Below, in pieces: positions 44,008 to 53,102 of a stretch of DNA of 56,424 nt. The DNA comes from Caulobacter sp. Root655. Its GTDB lineage: Bacteria; Pseudomonadota; Alphaproteobacteria; Caulobacterales; Caulobacteraceae. Where the stretch lies: contig NZ_LMHC01000008.1 in the NCBI RefSeq assembly GCF_001427665.1, forward strand, positions 1 to 56,424, written 5' to 3'. The notes under the pieces were generated by a model. The model was not told where the DNA came from. It made no database searches and worked only from the letters and a program-made list of their open reading frames with translations. Position 1 is the stretch's first letter. Each line of letters opens with the position of its first letter. The position numbers and the translations under genes were made by a program.

Positions 44008-47000
44008 ATGCTGAAAGTTCTGCGTTTGGGCGCGGCGACCCTTGCTGTCGCCCTTGGGGGCTTCGTCGGCCAGGCGCAGTGTGAGCGGCCGACCTCCAAG
44101 CTGCTGACCGCCCCGCTGATTTCTCCAGCTCAAGCCTGGCAGTACTATGATGCGGTTCCCGCCGGCTTCGCGAGAACGACAACGCTCGCAGCGCCCTCAA
44201 CCGTCGCGCCGGAGATCCAGGCCCTGGCGCGGTCGCTTGGGGCGGAACGCGTCTCCGAAGCGGGGCTGGCGCAGATCTCGGCCGTGACCTATGCCCAGAA
44301 CGTCTCCGACTATGTGCGCAACAACATCGCCACGGAGTTCCGCTTCGGTCTGAGCAAGGGCGCCCGGGGCGCCTTGATCGACCAATCGGGGACGCCGTTC
44401 GATCAGGCCGATTTGATGGCGGCGCTTCTGCGTCAGGGCGGCGTGTCACCCGTCTACAAGGTCGGAACAGTGCAGCTCAGCGCTCAGCAGATCGGCGCCT
44501 GGATGGGCATGGTCCGGGCGTTCTCGACCGCCTCGGACGGCACGCAGACGGTGTTCGTCAGCGCGCGCGCGCTCTGCCAGTTCCTGGCCGATGGCGCGAT
44601 CCCCGCCACGTTTTCGGTCGGCAGCGGGACGGTGACGTCCTGTGCGTCGCTGTCGGGAGACTTGTCGGCCGGCGACAGCGTCACGATCGGCCACATCTGG
44701 ATCGAGGCGGCAGGCCTGGTCTTCGATCCGTCGTTCAAGAAACAGCGCTTCACGTCGGGACTGGACCTGGGCGCCGCCACGGGGTGCGGGGCCAATTGCG
44801 GGGCCAACGCCATCGACGCCGCCTTGCGTTCCAGCAGCGGAACGGGCTTCGCGGCGACGGGCTCGTTCGGCGGCAAGCCCTATTTCTCCAACGTCAACGA
44901 AACGGCGCTCAACGCCCAGATGACGACCGTCGCGACCAACGTCGAGACCTACATCAAGGCCAACGCGCCGAACGCCACGATCGAACAACTGGTTGGCGGC
45001 CACGAGATTGACGTGAAATCGGCCGCGTCGGCGCCCACCGGCTACGCCGCCACCTACAGCTGGTCGGGCCTGATCCCCGACGGCTTCCGGTCGTCGATCA
45101 CCTTGCCCACCAGGGTCGGATCCCTGCGCCTTTTCGGCGACGAACTGGCCGGTCAGCGCGTGTGGTTCTCCGGTGGCACCTTTGTCGGGGATAGCGGGAC
45201 ATTGGTCGCGAACGTCTGCGACACCTATTGCGACGTGACGATCGGCGTCAGCCATCCCTATGCGACCAACGGCGGCGTCTATGGCGACGAAAGCGTGTTC
45301 TTCAACACCAACGGCGCGCCCTACCAAGGCGACAACAACATATCGACTCCAAAGTTCGCCGTGATCATCGCTTGGGGAAACAGCTCCAGCTCGACCGAAA
45401 GCCATTTCGCCACGCTTCAGCGGACTCGCCCTGCGGGGCTTCTCGACATCTCCACGATCACCACCGAAATCTGTTCGGCCAATTGCGGTAACGGTTTGCC
45501 CACGACCGGTGCGACCGTTTTGAAAGCCCAATCGATGAGCGCCGAACTCGTCGATCGGATCACGAACGTTGAGACGACCCGGCACCACTCGATCGGCGTC
45601 GTGGCGCAGGTCTGGAAGATCAACGCCTCCCCCAAGACGCTTGCGCGCATCAGCATCCACTCGACTGTCAGCGCCAATTCGCACAGCGCCGACGCCAGCG
45701 AGCGGGCGGCTAGCTTCGAAATCGGAACCCAGGTTTCGGCGATGCTCGAAGGCGGAATCATGCAGTACGCATCCGATTCCATTGAACCGGGCTCCGCGGC
45801 CGGGTTCATCGTGACAGCCAATCGAAACGGCCAGAAACTGATCGATGTCGCGCCCGGTGGGCTGACTTCGACATTCCTCTCGGCGCTTTCGGGCTATTCG
45901 AGCACTCACAAGAGCCTGCTTCAGGCTCGGGCGGCGGAAGGGTACGGCTTCGTTCTGCCGGAGAACGAAGCCGCGGGCTTGGTCACCGTGGCCAACGGCC
46001 AGGTGCCGTTTGGCCTCACTGGGATCTACGCCTACCGGGCCTCCAACGGCGCCTCCAACGGCGACGACGGCGCTCAGGCGCCGTTGATCAGAATAGAGTT
46101 GAAGGGTGGGTCGCCCACCTATGGGAGCGACCCCGCCCAGATCGTCCTGCGAGCCGTCAACGATGGTCCAACCAACGCCAAACAGAAGCTCGCGGCGTCG
46201 GCCGACCCCGCCACCGGCGCGGTCAGTCTGACGGCGACCGATCTCGTGACCGGTTCTGGCGATTTCCCCAACAGCCTGCCGTTCCAGCGGTTCTACAGCT
46301 CGTCCAGCGGCGTCTACGAAATGCAAGCCGACAACTGGTGGGCCTACGAAGGGCCGGACGACGCGTCGCCTCTGCACATGCCCAACGGCTGGACGCATAA
46401 TTATTCCTACACGGCGCGCCTGGGCGCCAGCCTTGAGGGCGCCATGGGGGAGCAAGGCGGTCTCGGCGCGTCCGCGCTGGTGGCGGCGATCTACAGCCAA
46501 GCCAAGATGCAGGCCGCCGATCCGTTCGAACGGCGCGTGACTTCGCTGTTCGCCGCGAAATGGATGAACGACCAGATCAACGGCAACGCGGTGATCATGT
46601 CGGAGCCCACCTCTTCGACGGTGTTCGTCCGCTTGCCATCGGGCGGCTATGTCGCGCCGCTAGGATCGCAGTCGCGTGTCGCCGTGACGGGCGCGCGCAC
46701 CGGGCCGTACCTTGAGGGCGGAAACCTTGTCTACCAATACAGCGCGGTTCGCCTGAGCCGGACCTTTCCCGACGGCAGCGTCATGAGTTTCGAGCCGCAG
46801 GAAACCTACAAGTACGGAACGACCTTTTATGCTCGCCGGGTCTTCAGGCCGATGGAATGGGCGTTTCCCGGCGGCATGAAGGTGAAGTTCGCCTATCGCG
46901 AGGAGACCTACGAGAGTAACTACAAGGCCTGGGTCCTGGATTCGGTCAGCAACAGCCTGAGCCGCAAAATCACGCTCCTTTCCGGTCCAGTCCAGATTGA

Positions 47001-48057
47001 GGATACGTTGGTCCATTTCCGCATGTGGCGGGTCAGCGGTGTCAAGGACGAGACGAACCGCGCCGTGTCCTATGGCGTGACGGGATGCCCCGACCATCGC
47101 GCCTTCATCTGCGACACGCTGAGCGTCACGGGAACCGACAGCTACATCACCAAGTACGCGTACGCGCCGGATGCGGTCTCGCCCAATCCGACGATGTTGA
47201 CGCGTCTGCCCTATCGCCTGCGCCGAATCTATCCGCCGTCGGCGCCGACGAGCCCTATCCAGACCGTCGTCTATGACGAAGTGCTTCGCGCGCGTTCGAT
47301 CATCGACGGCAACCAGCGCACGACGCGCTATTTCCCGGGCGCGGTGGTCGGAACCGAGATCTGGAAACGCGCCGAGGTAATCTTGCCGCGGCAGGACAAG
47401 CTCGACGCGACGATGGCGATCTTCGACGAGCGCAACAACGTGATCCTGACACGCAACGCGCTGGGCTACGACGTGGTCAACACCTACGATCCCATGGGGC
47501 GTCTGGAGCGCAGCGAGCAGCCCGACCACAACGCCACCGAATACACCTACGACCTGCGCGGCAACGTGGTGAAGACCTGCGTCATTCCTACGGAACGGGC
47601 TGGGCTGCACTGCGACGTGACCCAAGGCGACATCGATTCCACCCGAACCTATGTCGAGGCCTCGACGGTCTGGGCGTGCGCCAATCTGGCGAACTGCAAC
47701 AGGGTCAAGACCGAGATCGATCCGCGCGGCGCCAAGACCGAATACGACTGGGACTCCGACGGCTTCCTCAACTGGGTTCAAGGCCCGCTGATCGGCGCGC
47801 GTCAATCGAGAACGGACCTGGACTACAAGACCTATCCGATCGACGGCGACATCAAGTTCCTGTGGCACAAAACCGAACGCGTTGCGGACGGCCAGTCGAT
47901 CGTCACCCTCTATGACTACAACCCCGCCAAGAAGTACGCGCTCGGGTCGGCGACCGTCGATCCGACTGGGGTCGCGAGCACCACCACCTGCTTCGACTAT
48001 GACGACCTGGGTCGCCTGACCTCCGTGACCGATCCGCGCGCGGGAGCCTGCCAATGA
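44008..48057 (+). CDS. Secreted RHS-type protein, N-terminal half (transglutaminase-like plus YD repeats)
   Basis: 1349-aa exported protein. A signal peptide (MLKVLRLGAATLAVALGGFV to AQC) is followed by a transglutaminase-like region (residues about 75-245: ISAVTYAQNVSDYVRNN, FDQADLMAALLRQGG, and HIWIEA with His229 and Asp240), a beta-rich middle, and an RHS entry region (LVTGSGDFPNSLPFQRFYSS, MPNGWTHNYSYTARLG). YD repeats occupy about 1090-1349 (YDVVNTYDPMGRLERSEQ, FDYDDLGRLTSVTD). The expected catalytic Cys of the transglutaminase fold is missing (SGTPFDQ, 127-133). It ends without an RHS core and overlaps the next gene by ATGA. The ATG at 44008 starts the signal peptide; a TTG nine codons upstream is also in frame. 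Confidence 0.8.
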   Translation: MLKVLRLGAATLAVALGGFVGQAQCERPTSKLLTAPLISPAQAWQYYDAVPAGFARTTTLAAPSTVAPEIQALARSLGAERVSEAGLAQISAVTYAQNVSDYVRNNIATEFRFGLSKGARGALIDQSGTPFDQADLMAALLRQGGVSPVYKVGTVQLSAQQIGAWMGMVRAFSTASDGTQTVFVSARALCQFLADGAIPATFSVGSGTVTSCASLSGDLSAGDSVTIGHIWIEAAGLVFDPSFKKQRFTSGLDLGAATGCGANCGANAIDAALRSSSGTGFAATGSFGGKPYFSNVNETALNAQMTTVATNVETYIKANAPNATIEQLVGGHEIDVKSAASAPTGYAATYSWSGLIPDGFRSSITLPTRVGSLRLFGDELAGQRVWFSGGTFVGDSGTLVANVCDTYCDVTIGVSHPYATNGGVYGDESVFFNTNGAPYQGDNNISTPKFAVIIAWGNSSSSTESHFATLQRTRPAGLLDISTITTEICSANCGNGLPTTGATVLKAQSMSAELVDRITNVETTRHHSIGVVAQVWKINASPKTLARISIHSTVSANSHSADASERAASFEIGTQVSAMLEGGIMQYASDSIEPGSAAGFIVTANRNGQKLIDVAPGGLTSTFLSALSGYSSTHKSLLQARAAEGYGFVLPENEAAGLVTVANGQVPFGLTGIYAYRASNGASNGDDGAQAPLIRIELKGGSPTYGSDPAQIVLRAVNDGPTNAKQKLAASADPATGAVSLTATDLVTGSGDFPNSLPFQRFYSSSSGVYEMQADNWWAYEGPDDASPLHMPNGWTHNYSYTARLGASLEGAMGEQGGLGASALVAAIYSQAKMQAADPFERRVTSLFAAKWMNDQINGNAVIMSEPTSSTVFVRLPSGGYVAPLGSQSRVAVTGARTGPYLEGGNLVYQYSAVRLSRTFPDGSVMSFEPQETYKYGTTFYARRVFRPMEWAFPGGMKVKFAYREETYESNYKAWVLDSVSNSLSRKITLLSGPVQIEDTLVHFRMWRVSGVKDETNRAVSYGVTGCPDHRAFICDTLSVTGTDSYITKYAYAPDAVSPNPTMLTRLPYRLRRIYPPSAPTSPIQTVVYDEVLRARSIIDGNQRTTRYFPGAVVGTEIWKRAEVILPRQDKLDATMAIFDERNNVILTRNALGYDVVNTYDPMGRLERSEQPDHNATEYTYDLRGNVVKTCVIPTERAGLHCDVTQGDIDSTRTYVEASTVWACANLANCNRVKTEIDPRGAKTEYDWDSDGFLNWVQGPLIGARQSRTDLDYKTYPIDGDIKFLWHKTERVADGQSIVTLYDYNPAKKYALGSATVDPTGVASTTTCFDYDDLGRLTSVTDPRAGACQ

Positions 48058-50645
48058 GAACGTTCACGAGCAGCCCGATCCCGCCGCGTCGTCGGGGTTG
48101 GATGTGCCTCGCGGCGGCGGCTGCGGTCGTGCTCGGCCTGTCGGCTCCCGCCGCCCAGGCGGATCAATACTTGTCCCGGCAGACCTTCTATCAGTGGGAC
48201 AGTTCCAGTCGGCTGAAGATGAAGATCTGGCCGGCCTCCACGGATGGCGGACTTCGGCGCGCCGAACAGTACGCCTATACGGTGGACGGCTGGCTGGACA
48301 CCGTCGTCATAGGCACGGTCACAAACGAGTCGGGCGCGAATTTCATCGCCCAGGAGACTCGCTCCTTCACCTATGACGCGGTCGGCAACACGGTCCGCGC
48401 CACTACCCCGTCCGGCGTGACCCAGTTCAGCTACGACGGCGCCGATCACCTCATTTGCGCCGCGGTGCGCATGACCGCGGCCCTGGCGGCCGACGCTTGC
48501 GCTCCGGTGACGACGGGAACGGACAATCCCGACCGGATCACCAAGTCAGTCTACGACGCCGCCGGCCAGGTCACCACCGCGATCCAGGCCCTGGGCTCGG
48601 GCATCGAGCGCACCTACGCCAGCTACGGCTACAGTAAGAACGGCAGGCAGACGTCGATCACCGACGCCGTGGGCAACCGCACCGACCTTCGCTACGACGG
48701 TTTCGATCGGCTGGCCCGCCAGAGCTTTCCCCAAAAGACCCGGGGCGCCAACGCGGCCAGCACCGACGACTACGAGACGTACGAGTACGACAAGGCCGGC
48801 AATCGCACCGCCCTGAACAAGCGCGACGGCTCGCGGATCGAATACACCTACGACGCCGCCAACCAGTTGAAGACCAAGGCCGGCGCCAGGGTGCGGAGCG
48901 TCACCTACGACTACGACCTGACCGGCAAGGCCGCCTCGGTGATCTTCACCGGCACGAGCGATGGCGTCTATTACGGCTATGACACGGCCGGGCGGCTCGA
49001 CAGCGAAACCAGCCAGGGGCCGGTCGGCCAGACAAGCTATAGCCGGAAACTGACCTTCGGGTTCGACGCGGCCGGTAGCCGGACCAGCATCGCATGGCCG
49101 GCCGGCGGCGGTTCGGCGACCTATACCTACGATCTCGCCGGCCTCCCCGACAAGGTGAACGACGACGGCTTCGAGCTGGCGGACTACGGCTACGACGCGC
49201 TCAGCCGGCGGACCGAGGTCAAGTTCGGCAACGGTACGCGCCAGACCCAGACCTGGGACGGAGCCAGCCGGCCGGACGAACGGGACCTGTTCCTAGCCAA
49301 CAGCGACCACAACGATCATCGCAAGTTCTACTACAACGCCGCCGACCAGCTCACGTCCGAGACGCACGCCGCGGTCTACGACTACACGGGCTACGCCGCC
49401 GCGCTCGGTCCGGTGGCCGACGGCCTCAACCGCGACGCGGCGCTGGCGCTGGTGGCGGGTTACGACGCCAATCAGAACCTGATTTCCGACAAGGGTCACA
49501 CCTTCACCTATGACGGTGAAAACCGGCTGCTGACGGCTAGTTGGCCGTCGGGCGCGGTCCTGGACTACGATCCGCTGGGCCGCCTGCGCCAGACCACGAT
49601 CAACGGCACGGTCACCCAGTTCCTGTACGACGGCGATCAACTCGTGGCGGAATATGACGGCGCGGGCAACCTGCTGCGCCGCTATGTGCACGGCGCGGGC
49701 GTCGATGATCCGCTCGTCTGGTACGAAGGCGGCGCGCGACGCTGGCTGCACGCCGACCGCCAGGGGTCGATCATCGCCTGGTCGGATGCTTCAGGCATTA
49801 GCCAGTCCACCTACACCTACGGCCCCTACGGCGAGCCGGGCGACAACTGGGCGGCCGGCAGCCGCTTCCGCTACACCGGCCAGATCGCCCTGCCGGAGCT
49901 GAAGGTCTATCACTACAAGGCCCGGGTCTATGACCCGATGCGGGGGTGGTTTCTGCAGACGGACCCGATTGGGTACGGAGACAACTTGAACCTCTACGCC
50001 TATGCGGACGCAGATCCGATCAACAACAGTGATCCGACCGGGCTTCTCACCAAAGAGCAAATCGCCTTTCAGGCTTATCAGAAGGCTCATGAGGGTCAGT
50101 ACGCTCGGGGGTTCTTCACGATCGTTGGGGCACCTGCCGCGGCCGGTGTGGCGATCGGCGGATGCGTCGTAGCCTGCCCTGCGGGAGCTGCGGCTGTCGG
50201 GGGCTGGGCTCTTACTCGAATACCCTTCACATTCCTCAACAGCGCGACCGCCGTTGGTGCGGAGTTCCTTGCTCCCGGCGCAGGGATTGGAGCCGGATAT
50301 GGTCTTCTCGCGAGCAACGCGAACAAAGGTCCCGCGTTGACTAGACAACTACTTGCTGAAGAAGTTGCTAGCGGGCACGCTATGTATCATGTCAATAGAG
50401 GTGAATTCGCAGCATTTGGTGTAACGACAAAATTTCAACTCCAGAATTTTGTTGAAAAATTGCTAGGCAAAAAGGGCCTTGACATTAGATACTCGACCGA
50501 TGGGGCTAAATTTATTCTCGACTCCACTACAAAGACAGTTGTTACATATGGTCGCGGCGAGGCTACCGCCTTTAGGCCTGATGTAGGTGGGATGGGTTGG
50601 GACAAATATCTGAAGACATTGCCGACTAGGAATACCCCGTATTGA
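48054..50645 (+). CDS. Secreted RHS core protein with C-terminal toxin domain
   Basis: 863-aa exported protein. Own Sec signal (RRRGWMCLAAAAAVVLGLSA to AQA, residues 12-36), about fourteen YD-type repeats (38-600, e.g. FTYDAVGNTVRATT, YRYDGFDRLARQ-like), then the conserved RHS-core end (YHYKARVYDPMRGWF, QTDPIGYGDNLNLYAYADAD, NNSDPTGL, about 618-664). After it come hydrophobic stretches (680-755) and a C-terminal domain of about 105 residues with H..YHV (SGHAMYHVNRGEF), TTKTVVTYGRGEATAFRPD. That last pattern resembles BECR-fold RNase toxins. Base composition drops in GC from about 50341, as expected for an exchangeable toxin tip. A small gene follows 30 bases later. Confidence 0.82.
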   Translation: MRTFTSSPIPPRRRGWMCLAAAAAVVLGLSAPAAQADQYLSRQTFYQWDSSSRLKMKIWPASTDGGLRRAEQYAYTVDGWLDTVVIGTVTNESGANFIAQETRSFTYDAVGNTVRATTPSGVTQFSYDGADHLICAAVRMTAALAADACAPVTTGTDNPDRITKSVYDAAGQVTTAIQALGSGIERTYASYGYSKNGRQTSITDAVGNRTDLRYDGFDRLARQSFPQKTRGANAASTDDYETYEYDKAGNRTALNKRDGSRIEYTYDAANQLKTKAGARVRSVTYDYDLTGKAASVIFTGTSDGVYYGYDTAGRLDSETSQGPVGQTSYSRKLTFGFDAAGSRTSIAWPAGGGSATYTYDLAGLPDKVNDDGFELADYGYDALSRRTEVKFGNGTRQTQTWDGASRPDERDLFLANSDHNDHRKFYYNAADQLTSETHAAVYDYTGYAAALGPVADGLNRDAALALVAGYDANQNLISDKGHTFTYDGENRLLTASWPSGAVLDYDPLGRLRQTTINGTVTQFLYDGDQLVAEYDGAGNLLRRYVHGAGVDDPLVWYEGGARRWLHADRQGSIIAWSDASGISQSTYTYGPYGEPGDNWAAGSRFRYTGQIALPELKVYHYKARVYDPMRGWFLQTDPIGYGDNLNLYAYADADPINNSDPTGLLTKEQIAFQAYQKAHEGQYARGFFTIVGAPAAAGVAIGGCVVACPAGAAAVGGWALTRIPFTFLNSATAVGAEFLAPGAGIGAGYGLLASNANKGPALTRQLLAEEVASGHAMYHVNRGEFAAFGVTTKFQLQNFVEKLLGKKGLDIRYSTDGAKFILDSTTKTVVTYGRGEATAFRPDVGGMGWDKYLKTLPTRNTPY

Positions 50646-50675
50646 TGGTCGCCGACAATTTGGAGCGGGTAAGAA

Positions 50676-50852
50676 ATGAACGTTGATATGACTCCGGAGG
50701 AGCTCCGTTATATAATAAACTGCGGCCCGGCTTTGTTGCAGCATATACCTGAAGAATCTATTCGAACTTATTGCGGATTCAACAAAGACGAGATTATCGA
50801 CTTTACGATCCGCATGAGAAAGAAGCTCGACGAGGCCGGATACGACATGTAG
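50676..50852 (+). CDS. 58-aa putative immunity protein
   Basis: Short gene directly after the RHS toxin: MNVDMTPEELRYIINCGPAL at the N-terminus and FTIRMRKKLDEAGYDM at the C-terminus. It is mainly helical and has no signal or membrane span, so it would act in the cytoplasm of the producer. GGAG lies about ten bases before the ATG. It shares the low GC of the toxin tip and is followed by an insertion sequence. No family was recognised; the immunity role rests on position, size and composition. Confidence 0.65.
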   Translation: MNVDMTPEELRYIINCGPALLQHIPEESIRTYCGFNKDEIIDFTIRMRKKLDEAGYDM

Positions 50853-50878
50853 CCAACGTGTAAGGATAGTTTTCCCTC

Positions 50879-51702
50879 GGTGCTGTCAGCTTAGCGCCGC
50901 CCTGTCCGGAAGCTCGGGACTGGACACGGTTCGTTGAGGCGGGCAGGAGCGCGCCATGCGAGCTCTGTCGTTCAAGCGTCATCGGTTCCCGGCCGAGGTC
51001 ATCCAATATGCCGTGTGGCTCTACTTCCGCTTCACCCTGAGCTTCCGTGATGTCGAGGAACTGCTTGCCCAGCGCGGGATCGAGGTCAGCTATGAGACCA
51101 TCCGGTGCTGGACGATCAAGTTCGGGCCACAGATCGCCAGGAACCTGAAGCGTCGCCGGCCTGCGCCGTCGCCGCGTTGGCATCTTGACGAGATGGTCTG
51201 TGCGGTCGGCGGACGTCGGATGTATCTGTGGCGCGCGGTCGATGACGAGGGCGAGGTCTTGGACCTCGTAATGCAGCGCCGGCGCGATACGAACGCCCGC
51301 CCTGAAACTGCTCAAGCGCCTGCTGCGAAATCGGCCGGTGGACCCAATCTCGATCACCACCGATGGGCTCAGCTCCTACACCGCCGCGCTGAAGGAATGG
51401 AGTTGATCGACCTGCACCGTCCCGGCCGGTTGCGCGAGAACAACCGCGCTGAAAACTCGCACCTGCCGATCCGAAGACGCGAGCGGAAGATGCAAGGATT
51501 CAAGTCCCAGGCCTCCGCCCAGAGGTTCCTCACCACCCATGCGGCGATCTACAACACCTTCCACACTCAGCCACACCTGGTCTGCCGTCAGACCCTTCGC
51601 CAGTTCCGCGGCGAAGCCATGCGCGTCTGGAGCGAAGCAGTCGCCTGAGGCGGCGACTGCTTGGAGAGGATCGCGCCTGAGCGGGTTAACCTGACAATCC
51701 TC
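50879..51702 (+). mobile_element. IS6-family insertion sequence
   Basis: About 824 bp, normal for IS6. Left end GGTGCTGTCAGCTTAGC and right end (on minus) beginning AGGATTGTCAGGTTAAC share TGTCAGNTTA as degraded terminal repeats. It carries one transposase reading region. The 8-base flanks (TTTCCCTC left) do not match, so no target duplication is left. Confidence 0.7.
50956..51648 (+). pseudogene. IS6-family transposase, double frameshift
   Basis: N-terminal and C-terminal parts are in one frame: HRFPAEVIQYAVWLYFRF, WHLDEMVCAVGG (first Asp) and NNRAENSHLPIRRRERKMQG (Glu). Between about 51296 and 51398 the conserved text LKLLKRLLRNRPVDPISITT and DGLSSYTAALKE, holding the second Asp, is in another frame. 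One added C (GCCCGCC) and one lost base compensate each other, so a 230-codon frame stays open but lacks a catalytic residue. Very likely inactive. Confidence 0.85.
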
Positions 51703-51781
51703 GTCGGCGCGTGGACGGGCCGCGTGTCGACCGCTAAGATTGGTCGCTCCTCCGCCAGGGCCAAGGGTCCGATAGCCGTCC

Positions 51782-52516
51782 TTGATACGCAGATCCGCAG
51801 CGCCCCGCCTCAACACCCATCCTCGCCGCGCGGCGGTGATCGCCTCCTTCGGCGGCCATGTCGCGGTCGTGCTGATCGCCGGGATGCTGGCCGCCCATCG
51901 ATCCGATGTGGGGGTCGCCCCGGCCGCCGTCAGCGTCACCCTGGTCACCCGATCGCAAGCGAGCCAAGCCGCACCGAGCGAGCCGACGCGCCTGGCCGGT
52001 TTTCTGGCCAAGTCCGCCCCGGCTGAGACAACGCCCCAATCCTCGTCCCCGCCGCGCCCCCATCCCCGGGAAAGTCTCGACAGCCTGTTCGGGCCTTCGG
52101 CGCCGTCCTCCGCGTCAAGGGACGCGACAGACCCGTCGGCATCGACCTCGGCGGCCGCCCATCCGGGCTCCAGCCGAGCCGATCAAGGTCTTGGCCCAGA
52201 CGAAGGAACGCAGGGCGTCGATCTCTACGCCGCCGCCTCGCTGCCCAGCGTCGGGACCAGGCCCGCCGCGGCGACGGGCGACCTATGGCGAAGGGTGGCG
52301 CCTTGCTGGCGTCCGGCCGCGCCACGCCGGGCCACCCTGCTGGTCACCCTCCTGGCCGACGGCGGCCTCACCGGCGTTCCGCAAGCTGTCCGCCGTCGCG
52401 ACGCCGCCGTCGATTCCCAGACCCTCCTGGCCGAGCGCGCCGCCGTCAGAGCGGTGCAGGCCTGCGCGCCGTATGTCGGGCTGGGCGGAACCCAATGGCG
52501 TGTGGAGTTTCCGTAG
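51782..52516 (+). CDS. TolA/TonB-like envelope protein
   Basis: 244-aa product. An N-terminal membrane anchor (AAVIASFGGHVAVVLIAGML) is followed by a Ser/Pro/Ala-rich linker (about 60-160) and a C-terminal domain (LWRRVAPCWRPAAPRRATLL, LADGGLTGVPQAV, ACAPYVGLGGTQWRVEF) that resembles the C-terminal fold of TolA/TonB-like proteins. It begins with TTG at 51782; no ATG fits before the anchor. It lies next to the insertion sequence and may belong to the RHS region or to older chromosome. Role unknown. Confidence 0.6.
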   Translation: MIRRSAAPRLNTHPRRAAVIASFGGHVAVVLIAGMLAAHRSDVGVAPAAVSVTLVTRSQASQAAPSEPTRLAGFLAKSAPAETTPQSSSPPRPHPRESLDSLFGPSAPSSASRDATDPSASTSAAAHPGSSRADQGLGPDEGTQGVDLYAAASLPSVGTRPAAATGDLWRRVAPCWRPAAPRRATLLVTLLADGGLTGVPQAVRRRDAAVDSQTLLAERAAVRAVQACAPYVGLGGTQWRVEFP

Positions 52517-52676
52517 AGCGTTCGACCGCCCGGGGGCCGCGATTCGAACGCGCGCATCGTGGAGAGGCATAGGCCCGAGTGAACCCGGCTATGGATCGCT
52601 GGCTGAACTCGTTGACCTGAATGGCGGTATCTCCGCGGACGTGGCGACATGCTGCCGGCTCGACTAGTCTGTCGCT

Positions 52677-53102
52677 ATGCCCACGGACGACAACGCACCA
52701 CCGACGACCGTTTATGTCCGCGACGTGCTCGCCGTCGTAGGAGACGTAATGCCGCGCTGGGGTTTTCTTGAGACCGCGATGCTGGACGCCATCGGCGAGA
52801 AGAGGATCGGTCCCGGCATTTCCCAGCGCTGGCTAACGACCTTCGACATGGGGCCGGAGATCAAACGCGAGATCAAACAACTGGCACGCGTCCGTCACTT
52901 GCTCGCGCATGGACTTTGCGGGGTGGAAGGTCGTGTGGGGTTGAGTGGTGAGCCGGGCGTCCGCTGCCGGCGCGCTAACGGATCGGTGATTGAGATTGCC
53001 CTGAATGAGTTGGAAACGTTCGCCCAGCACCTCGACCTTTTGCGGCTCAGCGTCGATCGCCATCACCGAGGGCTCGGCCGCCCGATACGATCGAACGACT
53101 AG
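52677..53102 (+). CDS. Hypothetical protein with HEPN-like motif
   Basis: 141-aa soluble, mostly helical protein (FLETAMLDAIGEKRI, MGPEIKREIKQLARVRHLLA). RHLLAH fits the RX4H pattern of HEPN RNases (R-HLLA-H) followed by Gly, as in the conserved RNxxAHG helix. No partner nucleotidyltransferase or antitoxin gene is next to it. Function unknown; HEPN is a cautious suggestion. The 160-base gap before it holds nothing I recognise. Confidence 0.55.
   Translation: MPTDDNAPPTTVYVRDVLAVVGDVMPRWGFLETAMLDAIGEKRIGPGISQRWLTTFDMGPEIKREIKQLARVRHLLAHGLCGVEGRVGLSGEPGVRCRRANGSVIEIALNELETFAQHLDLLRLSVDRHHRGLGRPIRSND

Noticed and set aside
50381..50645. Toxin tip as a classic EndoU nuclease
   Set aside because: Only one His-containing segment and the final T-x-F-x-P strand agree; the second His and Lys pattern of EndoU is not clear, so only a broad BECR-like call is made.
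52525..52575. tRNA-like string (gattcgaac within a GC-rich stretch)
   Set aside because: No acceptor, D or anticodon stems can be drawn around it, so it is not a tRNA and is weak evidence for an attachment site.
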